Assembly (NCBI RefSeq): GCF_003697845.1
Contig: NZ_RDQE01000013.1
Coordinates: 1-64,000, forward strand
From: Halobellus captivus
Lineage (GTDB): Archaea > Halobacteriota > Halobacteria > Halobacteriales > Haloferacaceae
Direction of reading: 5' to 3'
Length of the DNA stretch: 64,000 nt
Positions 28,582 through 36,192 of the stretch are shown here, in pieces. The notes under the pieces were generated by a model. That model saw nothing but the letters and a program-made list of their open reading frames with translations, did not search any database and was not told the origin of the DNA. The stretch's first letter is position 1. Every line of letters begins with the position of its first letter. Position numbers and translations under genes: made by a program.

Positions 28582-30255
28582 TCACCTGACGTTCCGGTGC
28601 ATCTCGAAGGGAAGCCCCTCGACGCCGTCGCGCTGGAAGGCGTCTATCGCCCGGTTCACCTCGTGGTAGCCCAGGATTCCCTCCCCGATCATCCGCTCTA
28701 TCAGCTCCGCGCGGAAGTCGAGGTCGTCGTAGATGTCGCGGGTGTCCGCGTACCCCAGAAGCGTCGCGATCTGCTCCTCCAACACGTACGAGTTGTTCAT
28801 CCCCTGGAAGACGATGTCGTCCTCGACGGGGTCCCAGCTGAACACCTCGCGGGTGACGACGCCATCCATCTCCTTCGAGTAGCCCTCGATCTCCTGGACG
28901 CTCGTCACCCGCCGGAGCACGTCGTCGCCCTGTTTCACCCGGTTCTGGAACAGCGCCACGTCGGCGTTGTCCATGAACGTCTCCGGGACGTTGATCGGCT
29001 CGGAGGTGAACCGCTGGATCATCGAGACGATGTCGGAGGCGTGGAACGTCAACATGACCGGGTGACCCGTCTGGGCCGCCTGGAACGCCATGCGACCCTC
29101 CGCACCGCGGACCTCGCCCACGATGATGTAGTCGGGTCGCGACCGCAACGCGGCGGCGACCAGATCGAACATGTCGACGTCCGAGGACCCCTCCCCGCCT
29201 CCCTCCCGAGTGAGGAGCTGCTGCCAGGTGTTGTGCGGCGGGATCACCTCGGCGGTGTCCTCCGCCGTGTATATCTTCGAGTCCTGTGGAATGTACGAGA
29301 GGATCGCGTTCAGCGTCGTCGTCTTCCCCGAGGCCGTCTCCCCGACGACGAAGACGGTCTGTTCGTTCTCCAGACAGAGCCAGAGATACGCAGCCAGCTG
29401 CGGCGAGAGCGTCCCCCAGTTCGTGATCTGGTTGATCGAGAGGGGAACCTCCTCGCCCTGGCGGATCGTGAGCGAGGACCCCTTGAGCGAGACGTCGTCC
29501 GAGTAGATGATGTTGATACGCGAGCCGTCGGGGAGCGTCGAGTCGACGATGGGGTCGGAGTCCGAGAGCGGGTCGCCGATCCGCTCGCCCATGTTGCGCA
29601 GCCAGTTGTCGAACTCCTTCGGGGTGCCGAAGTCGACGGTCGTCTCGAGCATGCCGAACGTGCCGTGGTCGACGTGGCACTCGTGGGGGCCGATCACGTG
29701 GATGTCCTCGTTGGCCGGGTCGCGCATCACGGGCTCGAGCGGCCCGAGTCCGACGATGTCGCGATTGAGCCGGTACCGGATGCTCTCGTAGGTCTCCTCG
29801 GTGACGGAGAGCTTGCCGACGTTGAGGAGCTTCGAGGCGGTCGCCTTCCAGCCGGTCCGTCCGTTCTGGATGTGCGTGACGTCCTCGAGCAGTTCCTCGA
29901 TGAGGTCGTCGTACTCCGCCTCGGAGTCCGGCGCGGTGTGGCCGCCGCTGGCGGCGAGCAGCTTGTTCTTCACCTCGTTGAGGACGGTCGCCTGCGGGCC
30001 GGACATCTCCGGCTCGATGGCGTAGTACTTCGTCTCCTGGCCGAGATCGCCGTACACGTGGCAGTAGATCGGCCCGCCGACCGGGTAGAGCACGTTGGGG
30101 CGGGCCGACTCGTACTCGTCTTTCGGCTCCTCGATGAAGAGCGGGAACTCGCCAGTGATCTGTTTGAACTCCTTGAGGTGTTCTCTGAGGTGGGGCCGGC
30201 GCATGGCGGCCTTCCGGAGCTCGTCGGACGGTTTCGCTGTGCCGTGTTCGGTCAT
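28582..30255 (-). CDS. arlI: Archaellum motor ATPase ArlI (FlaI)
   Basis: 557 residues, a GspE/PilT-type secretion ATPase. Walker A VGETASGKTTTLNAIL, Asp box YTAEDTAEVIPP, Walker B IIVGEVRGAEGR and His box MLTFHASD are all visible; an N-terminal domain (about 1-200) fits archaellum ATPases. It powers filament assembly and rotation. A 75-bp gap, unusually long for this operon, separates it from arlH and contains a short hairpin. Confidence 0.95.
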   Translation of the reverse strand: MTEHGTAKPSDELRKAAMRRPHLREHLKEFKQITGEFPLFIEEPKDEYESARPNVLYPVGGPIYCHVYGDLGQETKYYAIEPEMSGPQATVLNEVKNKLLAASGGHTAPDSEAEYDDLIEELLEDVTHIQNGRTGWKATASKLLNVGKLSVTEETYESIRYRLNRDIVGLGPLEPVMRDPANEDIHVIGPHECHVDHGTFGMLETTVDFGTPKEFDNWLRNMGERIGDPLSDSDPIVDSTLPDGSRINIIYSDDVSLKGSSLTIRQGEEVPLSINQITNWGTLSPQLAAYLWLCLENEQTVFVVGETASGKTTTLNAILSYIPQDSKIYTAEDTAEVIPPHNTWQQLLTREGGGEGSSDVDMFDLVAAALRSRPDYIIVGEVRGAEGRMAFQAAQTGHPVMLTFHASDIVSMIQRFTSEPINVPETFMDNADVALFQNRVKQGDDVLRRVTSVQEIEGYSKEMDGVVTREVFSWDPVEDDIVFQGMNNSYVLEEQIATLLGYADTRDIYDDLDFRAELIERMIGEGILGYHEVNRAIDAFQRDGVEGLPFEMHRNVR

Positions 30256-30330
30256 CGTTCGTGTCTCGTGCCGTCTCGTTCGTGTCTGGTGGTCTCGATC
30301 CTCGCCGAAGGCGTTCCCTCGGCGGTCGCC

Positions 30331-31083
30331 TCAGGCGACACTGCGGCTCTCGATGACGATCCCCGTCCCGGAGCGGACGGAGAAGCCGATGGTGTCGCCG
30401 ACCTGTTCGCCCATGCCCGCGAAGCGTTTCACGTTGATCTGTCGGCGGATATCGTTGCCGACCTCGATCATCTCGAGTTGAATGAAGACGTCGGCGATCG
30501 ACCGGAACGGCCCGATCGCGTCGTCGTCGACCGCCGAGGGGTCGACGGTGAGCACGACGACCTTCCCCTGGGAGATGATCTCCCGGAAGAACGAGATGAT
30601 CTCGAGTGCCGCCTGTCGCTCCTCGTTCTTCCGGACGAGCGCCTCGAACGTCGGGTCGTTCCGGAAGATGGCGTCGAACGTGTCGAGGAAGACCACGTCC
30701 GACCGCCACATCGCGTCGGCGTTCATCAGCCGCTTGAGCAGCTCCTTTCGCTCGCCGTCGTCGTCGGAGAACGCCCCCCCGGAGTCGAAGTCGGCGTGTA
30801 AGAAGAGCAGCTCCTCGTTCAAGAGCGGCTTCACCACGTCGTACTCCAGCGAGTGCATCTGGTCGATGAAGCCGCGGACGGTGAGCTCCGTCGACATCAG
30901 CGTCACCGACGCCCCCTCCTCGACGAGCCCGTAGGAGAACCGCTGGGAGATCGCGCTCTTTCCCGCGCCGTAATCGCCCTCGATGAGCACGATGCTCCCG
31001 CGGGGGATCCCGCCGCCGAGCTCCTTGTTCAGCCGGTCGCGCTCGCCCAGTCCGAGCGACAGCAGGTTGTCGGCGCGGGGCAT
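30331..31083 (-). CDS. arlH: Archaellum ATP-binding protein ArlH (FlaH)
   Basis: 250 residues, RecA/KaiC-like fold. Walker A IEGDYGAGKSA (35-44) and a Walker-B-like segment SDVVFLDTFDAIF, then VVVLTVDPSAVDDDA. ArlH binds ATP, forms a ring under ArlI and is thought to regulate assembly versus rotation. It directly abuts arlG (ATG next to the preceding TAG). Confidence 0.94.
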   Translation of the reverse strand: MPRADNLLSLGLGERDRLNKELGGGIPRGSIVLIEGDYGAGKSAISQRFSYGLVEEGASVTLMSTELTVRGFIDQMHSLEYDVVKPLLNEELLFLHADFDSGGAFSDDDGERKELLKRLMNADAMWRSDVVFLDTFDAIFRNDPTFEALVRKNEERQAALEIISFFREIISQGKVVVLTVDPSAVDDDAIGPFRSIADVFIQLEMIEVGNDIRRQINVKRFAGMGEQVGDTIGFSVRSGTGIVIESRSVA

Positions 31084-31578
31084 CTACGCCTCCACCCGGA
31101 ACCGGAAGGTCTCCTCGTCCCCGTTGACCGTGAGGTACACCCGGTGGTCGGTGGTCCCATCACCGCCGAGGCTCCCGACGTCGTCGACCGCGTCGAGGTC
31201 GATCGTGAGCTCGAGGACGTCGCCGCGGCTCCAGGCGGTCGCGCCGTCGACGGAGACGAGCTCCCCGGCCGTTCCGTCCGGGGCGACGTAGTGGCCGTCG
31301 AAGACCACGTCGAGCCCGGACCCGTCCGGAGCGAGCCGCTGTGTGCCGGTGTTCTTCACGAGAAGGGTCACGTTGTTCTCGGTTCCGTTGTACACCCCGC
31401 CGTTGGGGTCGGAGATCACCGTCACGTCCGTTCGGAGCTGTTGGGTCGCGTCGAGGCTACCGTCCTCGACGGCCGCGCTCACGCGGTCGACGCCGGTGGT
31501 GACCGTGCCGACGACGCCGGCGGCGATCACGAGGCTGGCGACGAACAGGATGAGGTGGGAGACCGGAACGCTCGCCAT
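31084..31578 (-). CDS. arlG: Archaellum stator protein ArlG (FlaG)
   Basis: 164 residues: one N-terminal TM helix (HLILFVASLVIAAGVVGTV) and an extracellular beta-sandwich (NVTLLVKNTGTQRLAPDGSGLDVVFDGHYV). ArlG forms a filament capped by ArlF in the pseudoperiplasm and acts as stator. Abuts arlF. Confidence 0.9.
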   Translation of the reverse strand: MASVPVSHLILFVASLVIAAGVVGTVTTGVDRVSAAVEDGSLDATQQLRTDVTVISDPNGGVYNGTENNVTLLVKNTGTQRLAPDGSGLDVVFDGHYVAPDGTAGELVSVDGATAWSRGDVLELTIDLDAVDDVGSLGGDGTTDHRVYLTVNGDEETFRFRVEA

Positions 31579-32046
31579 TCAGGCGCTCACCTCCGCGGCG
31601 TCGCGAACGCCCGACTCCGTGACGACGACGACGCGGCTCGCGTTCGCGAGGTCGGCGTCGACCGCCGCGTCCGGGATCGCGATCGAGAGCGTCTCGCCGT
31701 CGAGCCAGAGGTCGGTGTCGCCCGTGCCGTCGACGCTCGTCCACGACTCGTCGGCCGCGACGTCGACGTACTCGTTGTCGACGACGAGGCTCGCGTCGCT
31801 CACGACGAGGCCGACGGTCCCCTCGTTGGTCGCGTTCACGACGAGCTCGTCGTTTCCGCTCGCGTTGAACGTCGCGGACTCGACGGTGACGGCCGTGTTC
31901 TGGCGTTCGATCGCCCCCTCGTGGAGGTCGCGTTCGCCCTCGGTGACGCGCTCGAACCCGTTCGCCGCGACGGGGTAGAAGGCGGTGAACGCGAAGAACA
32001 TCCCCGCGACGATGACGGCCGTCGACGCCGAGACGCTAACGCCCAT
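31579..32046 (-). CDS. arlF: Archaellum stator protein ArlF (FlaF)
   Basis: 155 residues: an N-terminal TM helix (ASTAVIVAGMFFAFTAFYPVA) followed by a beta-sandwich with TAVTVESATFNASGNDELVVNATNEGT and several N-glycosylation sequons. ArlF binds the S-layer and caps the ArlG filament. Its ATG lies 11 bp inside the end of arlCDE. Confidence 0.9.
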   Translation of the reverse strand: MGVSVSASTAVIVAGMFFAFTAFYPVAANGFERVTEGERDLHEGAIERQNTAVTVESATFNASGNDELVVNATNEGTVGLVVSDASLVVDNEYVDVAADESWTSVDGTGDTDLWLDGETLSIAIPDAAVDADLANASRVVVVTESGVRDAAEVSA

Positions 32047-33901
32047 CTCCCCACCCTCCGTCCGCCGGGTCGGCGCGGTCGGGATGCGGATCGGGGTCGT
32101 TCATCGGACGGGGCGAGTCGCCGTTCCGGCCGCTACCGGCGTCGGATCGCGGGCGGCGGTCGCGACCGTCCCGCCGAGCCGCCCCGTTCGACCGCTCGTG
32201 GGCGTGTTCGTCGTTCCCGTCGGACCGGGAATTCCGTCGGCCGTGGCCGCGGTCGTGGGGGCCTCGAGCGGATGCCGGGGGCTCGCCGCCGACAAGCGAC
32301 CCGCCGGCGAGGTCGTCCCACCGGTCCAAGAGGACGAGGTGCCCGCCCGTGCCGTTGAGCTGCGTGATGTACCGCAGACTTCGCGTGTGATGCTCCCGGA
32401 CCAGTCGGTCGGTTCCCGGCCGGTCGACGACGTTGCGGTCGATCGTCCCGAATCCGGAGAGGAAGTCCCGGAGCCGCGCGGCGGCGTCGGGGCCGATCCA
32501 CTCGATCCGCTCGTAGTAGTTCACCGCGCGCACCGCGTCGGTGACGTCGCTCTCGGCGACGAGGAACTCCAGCCACTCCATCACGAGCAGGTCGCCGACG
32601 TAGTCGCCGGGCAGCTCGGTGAGGTATGGCTTGCCGCGCCGGCCCGCGAGGTCGTCTCGCCCGACGTACTCGAAGCCGCCCCCGTTCGCCTCGGCGGGAT
32701 CGCCGCCGGGCGTCGGTCCGCGCGACCCGGCCGCCGAGGCCGGGTCCGGCTCCCCGTGGGCGTTCCCCTTCGGATCGGTAGCCGCTCCGACGGGGTCGTC
32801 CTCGAACCCCTCGCCGCCGGCACCGACGTCGTCATCGAGGCCGTCATCGAAGGCGTCGTTCCCGATCCCATCGTCGAGATCGCCGTCGACATCGTCGTCG
32901 AACGGCTCCGTTCCGTCCTCGAAGGCGCCCTCCTCGGGTGCCGTCTCGTCGCCGGCGTCGTCGGCCCAGTCGGCCTCCCCGGCGTCGTACTCCTCTTTGA
33001 GTTCGCTGAAGCTCTTTCCGTCGTCGTTCATGTCGTCGTCTTCCGCCGCCGGTTCGGTCTCGGACGCGGCGTCGGCGGGGTCGCCGTCGTCCGGTTGGCC
33101 GTTCGATTCGCCCTCGTCGTCCGCCTCCGCGAGGTCGTCGAAGTCGTCGAGCCCGTCGTCGTCGAGTCCGTCCTCGTCGAGCAGCTCCTCGTCGAAGAAG
33201 CCGTCCGCGTCCGCGCTCGCGACGTCGTCGTCGAGTTCCGCGTCGGCCTCGTCGTCGCCGTCGTCGTCGAAGAGGCCGAAGGAACTGTCCGCGGCACCGC
33301 CGCCGTTGAAGCCGCTGGACTCGTCGACGAAGGGGTTGATCCCGCGGGTGACCATCTCGTAGATGTCGAGGAGGTTCCGAACGTCCTCCTCGATGTCGTC
33401 GACCGCGGCGGAGATCTCCTCGTTCTCCGACCGCACCGTCGACACCGTCGAGGAGAGGGTGGCGACCTCGGCCTCGAGGTCGTCGAGACGCTTCTCCAAC
33501 TCGTCGGTGTCGGAACCGCCCCCGCCGTCATCGAAGCCGTCGTCCCACTCGTCCATGCCGTCGAAGTCGTCGAAGCCGCCGTCTCCCATTCCACCGTCCA
33601 GACCGCCACCCATTCCACCACTTCCGCCGCCACCCATACCGCCACCGCCCCCCATCCCACCACTTCCGCCGCCACCCATACCGCCACCGCCCCCCATCCC
33701 ACCACTTCCGCCGCCCGTTCCGCCGCCTCCCATACCGCCGCCACTGCCCATTCCACCGCCACCGAAGACGTCGTCGCCACCGTCCGCGTCGTCCCCGTCG
33801 TCGTCGAGGAACCGGTCGAGAACGCTCGCACCGACGAGCCCCAGCGTGGCGACTGTCCAAGCGACCGTCGAGACGCCCCACACCGATAGTTCGAGGCCCA
33901 T
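32036..33901 (-). CDS. arlCDE: Fused archaellum protein ArlC/D/E
   Basis: 621 residues, first gene of the operon. N-terminal TM-like helix (VSTVAWTVATLGLVGASVLDRFL), a Gly/Met repeat (about 55-100), a coiled coil (DTDELEKRLDDLEAEVATLSSTVSTV), the FlaC-like segment (RNLLDIYEMVTRGINPFVDES), a long acidic linker, the FlaD/E domain (KPYLTELPGDYVGDLLVMEWLEFLV...VNYYERIEWI...LSGF), and a disordered tail. In euryarchaea it links the chemotaxis signal (via CheF) to the motor. The promoter TATA-like GATATTTTG (minus strand, about 33944-33951) gives a leader of about 20 nt. Confidence 0.92.
   Translation of the reverse strand: MGLELSVWGVSTVAWTVATLGLVGASVLDRFLDDDGDDADGGDDVFGGGGMGSGGGMGGGGTGGGSGGMGGGGGMGGGGSGGMGGGGGMGGGGSGGMGGGLDGGMGDGGFDDFDGMDEWDDGFDDGGGGSDTDELEKRLDDLEAEVATLSSTVSTVRSENEEISAAVDDIEEDVRNLLDIYEMVTRGINPFVDESSGFNGGGAADSSFGLFDDDGDDEADAELDDDVASADADGFFDEELLDEDGLDDDGLDDFDDLAEADDEGESNGQPDDGDPADAASETEPAAEDDDMNDDGKSFSELKEEYDAGEADWADDAGDETAPEEGAFEDGTEPFDDDVDGDLDDGIGNDAFDDGLDDDVGAGGEGFEDDPVGAATDPKGNAHGEPDPASAAGSRGPTPGGDPAEANGGGFEYVGRDDLAGRRGKPYLTELPGDYVGDLLVMEWLEFLVAESDVTDAVRAVNYYERIEWIGPDAAARLRDFLSGFGTIDRNVVDRPGTDRLVREHHTRSLRYITQLNGTGGHLVLLDRWDDLAGGSLVGGEPPASARGPHDRGHGRRNSRSDGNDEHAHERSNGAARRDGRDRRPRSDAGSGRNGDSPRPMNDPDPHPDRADPADGGWGDGR
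33615..33718 (-). repeat. Perfect 42-bp tandem repeat in arlCDE
   Basis: Units at 33615-33656 and 33657-33698 are identical, with a third partial copy of 20 bp at 33699-33718. Each encodes a 14-residue Gly/Met/Ser unit of the type GSGGMGGGGGMGGG. Perfect identity suggests recent slippage, so copy number probably varies between strains. Confidence 0.9.
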
Positions 33902-33999
33902 TGTTCACAGGAACCCGTAGACGACACTTCAACCCACCCCTCAAAATATCAGGCGTGAGAACATGGCTGACGACGGGATCCTGTCCGCCCCGGCGGACG

Positions 34000-34551
34000 C
34001 TACAGGGTGCGTTCGAACCCGTCGGCCGCCCGGACGGCGAGGTCGCCGCCGGGCAGGAACCGGACCGTCCGACCGACCGCGTCGCCGACCTCGCTGGCGA
34101 CGACGGGTATCCCGGCAACCTCCAGCCTTTCGCGGGCGCGCTCGACGTTTCGCGGGCCGACCGCGGCCGTGAGATCGAGCATCTCCGCGCCGCCGACGAG
34201 CCGCGCCTCGAGTCGACGGGGCGACGCGCCGGCCGACGCGAGCTCGTCGACCAGCGTTTCGAGCCCCGAGTCGACGTACTTCGCCGGGCGAGGGGATCGT
34301 GAGACGCTCCCGTCGGCGGACGGCAGCATGGCGTGGAGGAGTCCGCGGATCCCGGTCTCGGGGTCGACGAGCGCGACCGCGACGCAGGAGCCGAGCCCGC
34401 TCGTCGTCAGGGTCGCGCCGTCGCTCACGACGGCGAGGTCGCCGACGCCGACCTTCACGCGTCGAGGGGCGTCATTCCGGGCCGGATCGGATCGATCCGG
34501 ATCGGTCCAACCCGAGGCGGGCCGGTCTCCCGACGGCGTGAGGTGGCTCAT
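34000..34551 (-). CDS. cheD: Chemoreceptor glutamine deamidase CheD
   Basis: 183 residues. The catalytic Cys/His lie in the CheD motif (TTSGLGSCVAVALVDPETGIRGLLHAMLP), followed by KYVDSGLETLVDELASAGA and LEARLVGGAEMLD. It deamidates receptor glutamines and interacts with CheC. It overlaps cheC by 4 bp (ATGA). Confidence 0.94.
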   Translation of the reverse strand: MSHLTPSGDRPASGWTDPDRSDPARNDAPRRVKVGVGDLAVVSDGATLTTSGLGSCVAVALVDPETGIRGLLHAMLPSADGSVSRSPRPAKYVDSGLETLVDELASAGASPRRLEARLVGGAEMLDLTAAVGPRNVERARERLEVAGIPVVASEVGDAVGRTVRFLPGGDLAVRAADGFERTL

Positions 34552-35747
34552 GTCTCGGCGAGGCGTTCCAGCGCTGCCGCCAGCTCGCGCTCGTCGGGGA
34601 GCGCGTACACGTCACAGCGTGCCTGTTCCCCCTCCATTCGGATCGCGGCGTCGATGACGAACCCGTAGTCCTGGCGGCGGCTCAGCGAGGCGACGAGCGG
34701 GCTGACCGTCGCCGAGCCGATGTCGTGGACGAACTCCGGCGGCGAGTGCGAGATGGACGTCCCGAGCACGTTCGCCCAGCCGTCGATGAATCCGCTCGTC
34801 ATCACGTTGCCGAGTTCACGGAGCGCGTTCTCGGCCGTCCCGCCGAGCGGCTCGTCCGGCTCGGTCGGGAGCATCGCCTCGGCGACCGCGGCCGCCGACT
34901 CCTCCGAGAAGAGGATCGCGAGGTAGCCGCTCGGTTGTCCCTGGAGCTCGAAGACGGTCCCCGCGTGCGGCTCCGTTCCCACCTCGCTCGGCACGTCCGC
35001 GAGCGGGACGAACCGAAGCCGGCTCACGTCGACGGTGGTCTCGAGGCCGGTCATCATCCCGACGTTGTCGGCGGCGTTCGCGGAGCCGCGCTTCGCCAGC
35101 GACGCGAACGTCGAGAGCGACTCGTACGGGACCGCGGTGGTGGCACCCGCCGCGGAGCCGCCGGCACCCTCCGCGCCCGCGGTCGCCGCCGTGGCGGTCT
35201 TCCCGACGACGAGGTCGCGAAACGGCCCGGAGTCGGGCAGCATGTAGATGGAGAAATCGAGGTCGGTCGCCGTGGCGTCGAGCCGGCTCTCGAAGAGGAA
35301 GACGCCATCGCCGGCGAGCGCGCCGTCCGGCAGCACCGCCGCGCCGTCGGCCTCGAAGTACCGCGGCGGGGTCATGTCGATCGCCCGACCGAGGTAGTTG
35401 GCCCAGCCGTCGAGGAACCCGCCGAGCGCGATGTTGCCGACCTCCGTCACCGCGCTCCGACCCATCGACGCGCCGCCGGGCAACACCGAGAGCAGCCCGT
35501 CGACCTGGTCGGCGTCGAACGCGAGCACGGCCGATCCTTCCAGGCCGCCGTCGAGTCCGACGCGCACGCCGATCGACTCGCGGCCGGAGAAGGCCTCCGC
35601 GAGGTCCTCGCCGGTGGCGACGCTCGCGCCCGTCACCTCGACCGCGAGGTCCGACCCCGTCAGCTCGCCCAGCGCGTTGGCGGCGCGTTCGGCACCGCGC
35701 TCCGCGAGCCGGTTACACGCGCCGAGCGCTCGAACGTCGACGCGCAT
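34548..35747 (-). CDS. cheC: Two-domain CheC family phosphatase
   Basis: 399 residues from ATG 35747. Two CheC-like repeats each carry the ExxN phosphatase motif: TEVGNIALGGFLDGWANYL (N-half) and RELGNVMTSGFIDGWANVL (C-half), joined by an Ala/Gly linker. CheC dephosphorylates CheY-P and, with CheD, feeds adaptation. The ATG overlaps the cheY stop by one base (TGATG), so the pair is coupled. Confidence 0.9.
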   Translation of the reverse strand: MRVDVRALGACNRLAERGAERAANALGELTGSDLAVEVTGASVATGEDLAEAFSGRESIGVRVGLDGGLEGSAVLAFDADQVDGLLSVLPGGASMGRSAVTEVGNIALGGFLDGWANYLGRAIDMTPPRYFEADGAAVLPDGALAGDGVFLFESRLDATATDLDFSIYMLPDSGPFRDLVVGKTATAATAGAEGAGGSAAGATTAVPYESLSTFASLAKRGSANAADNVGMMTGLETTVDVSRLRFVPLADVPSEVGTEPHAGTVFELQGQPSGYLAILFSEESAAAVAEAMLPTEPDEPLGGTAENALRELGNVMTSGFIDGWANVLGTSISHSPPEFVHDIGSATVSPLVASLSRRQDYGFVIDAAIRMEGEQARCDVYALPDERELAAALERLAET

Positions 35748-36103
35748 CAGACCGCCGACCCGATGGCGTCGAGGACGTTCGGCTTCTGGAACGGCTTCGT
35801 GATGTACCCCTCCGCGCCGGCCTTGATCGCCGCCTTCATCTTCTCCTCCTGGCCGACGCTCGTGCACATGATCACCGTCGCCTCCGGGTCGTCGCCCTTG
35901 ATCTCCGTCGTCGCCTCGATCCCGTCGCGGATCGGCATCACGATGTCCATCATCACCAGGTCGGGTCCGTGTTCGTCGTACATGTTCACCGCCTCCACCC
36001 CGTTCTCCGCCTCGCCGACGACCTCGAACTCGCCCTCGAGTATCTCACGGAGCAGGTTCCGCATGAACTCCGAATCGTCCGCGATGAGCACGCGCTTCGC
36101 CAT
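35747..36103 (-). CDS. cheY: Chemotaxis response regulator CheY
   Basis: 118 residues from ATG 36103, 28 bp after a TATA-like GGTTAAG, hence leaderless. Single receiver domain: acidic pocket D9/D10, phospho-acceptor D53 (VMMDIVMPIRDG), T81/S82 and K103 (ITKPF). CheY-P signals to the archaellum through CheF/ArlCDE. Heads cheY-cheC-cheD just upstream of the arl operon. Confidence 0.95.
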   Translation of the reverse strand: MAKRVLIADDSEFMRNLLREILEGEFEVVGEAENGVEAVNMYDEHGPDLVMMDIVMPIRDGIEATTEIKGDDPEATVIMCTSVGQEEKMKAAIKAGAEGYITKPFQKPNVLDAIGSAV

Positions 36104-36192
36104 ATACACGAACCCGGAGCGGGCGTCCACTTAACCGCTCGCCCGCGGTTCTCACCGTTGAGAACGCTCTCCGTCGGGCATGCGATCGGAAC

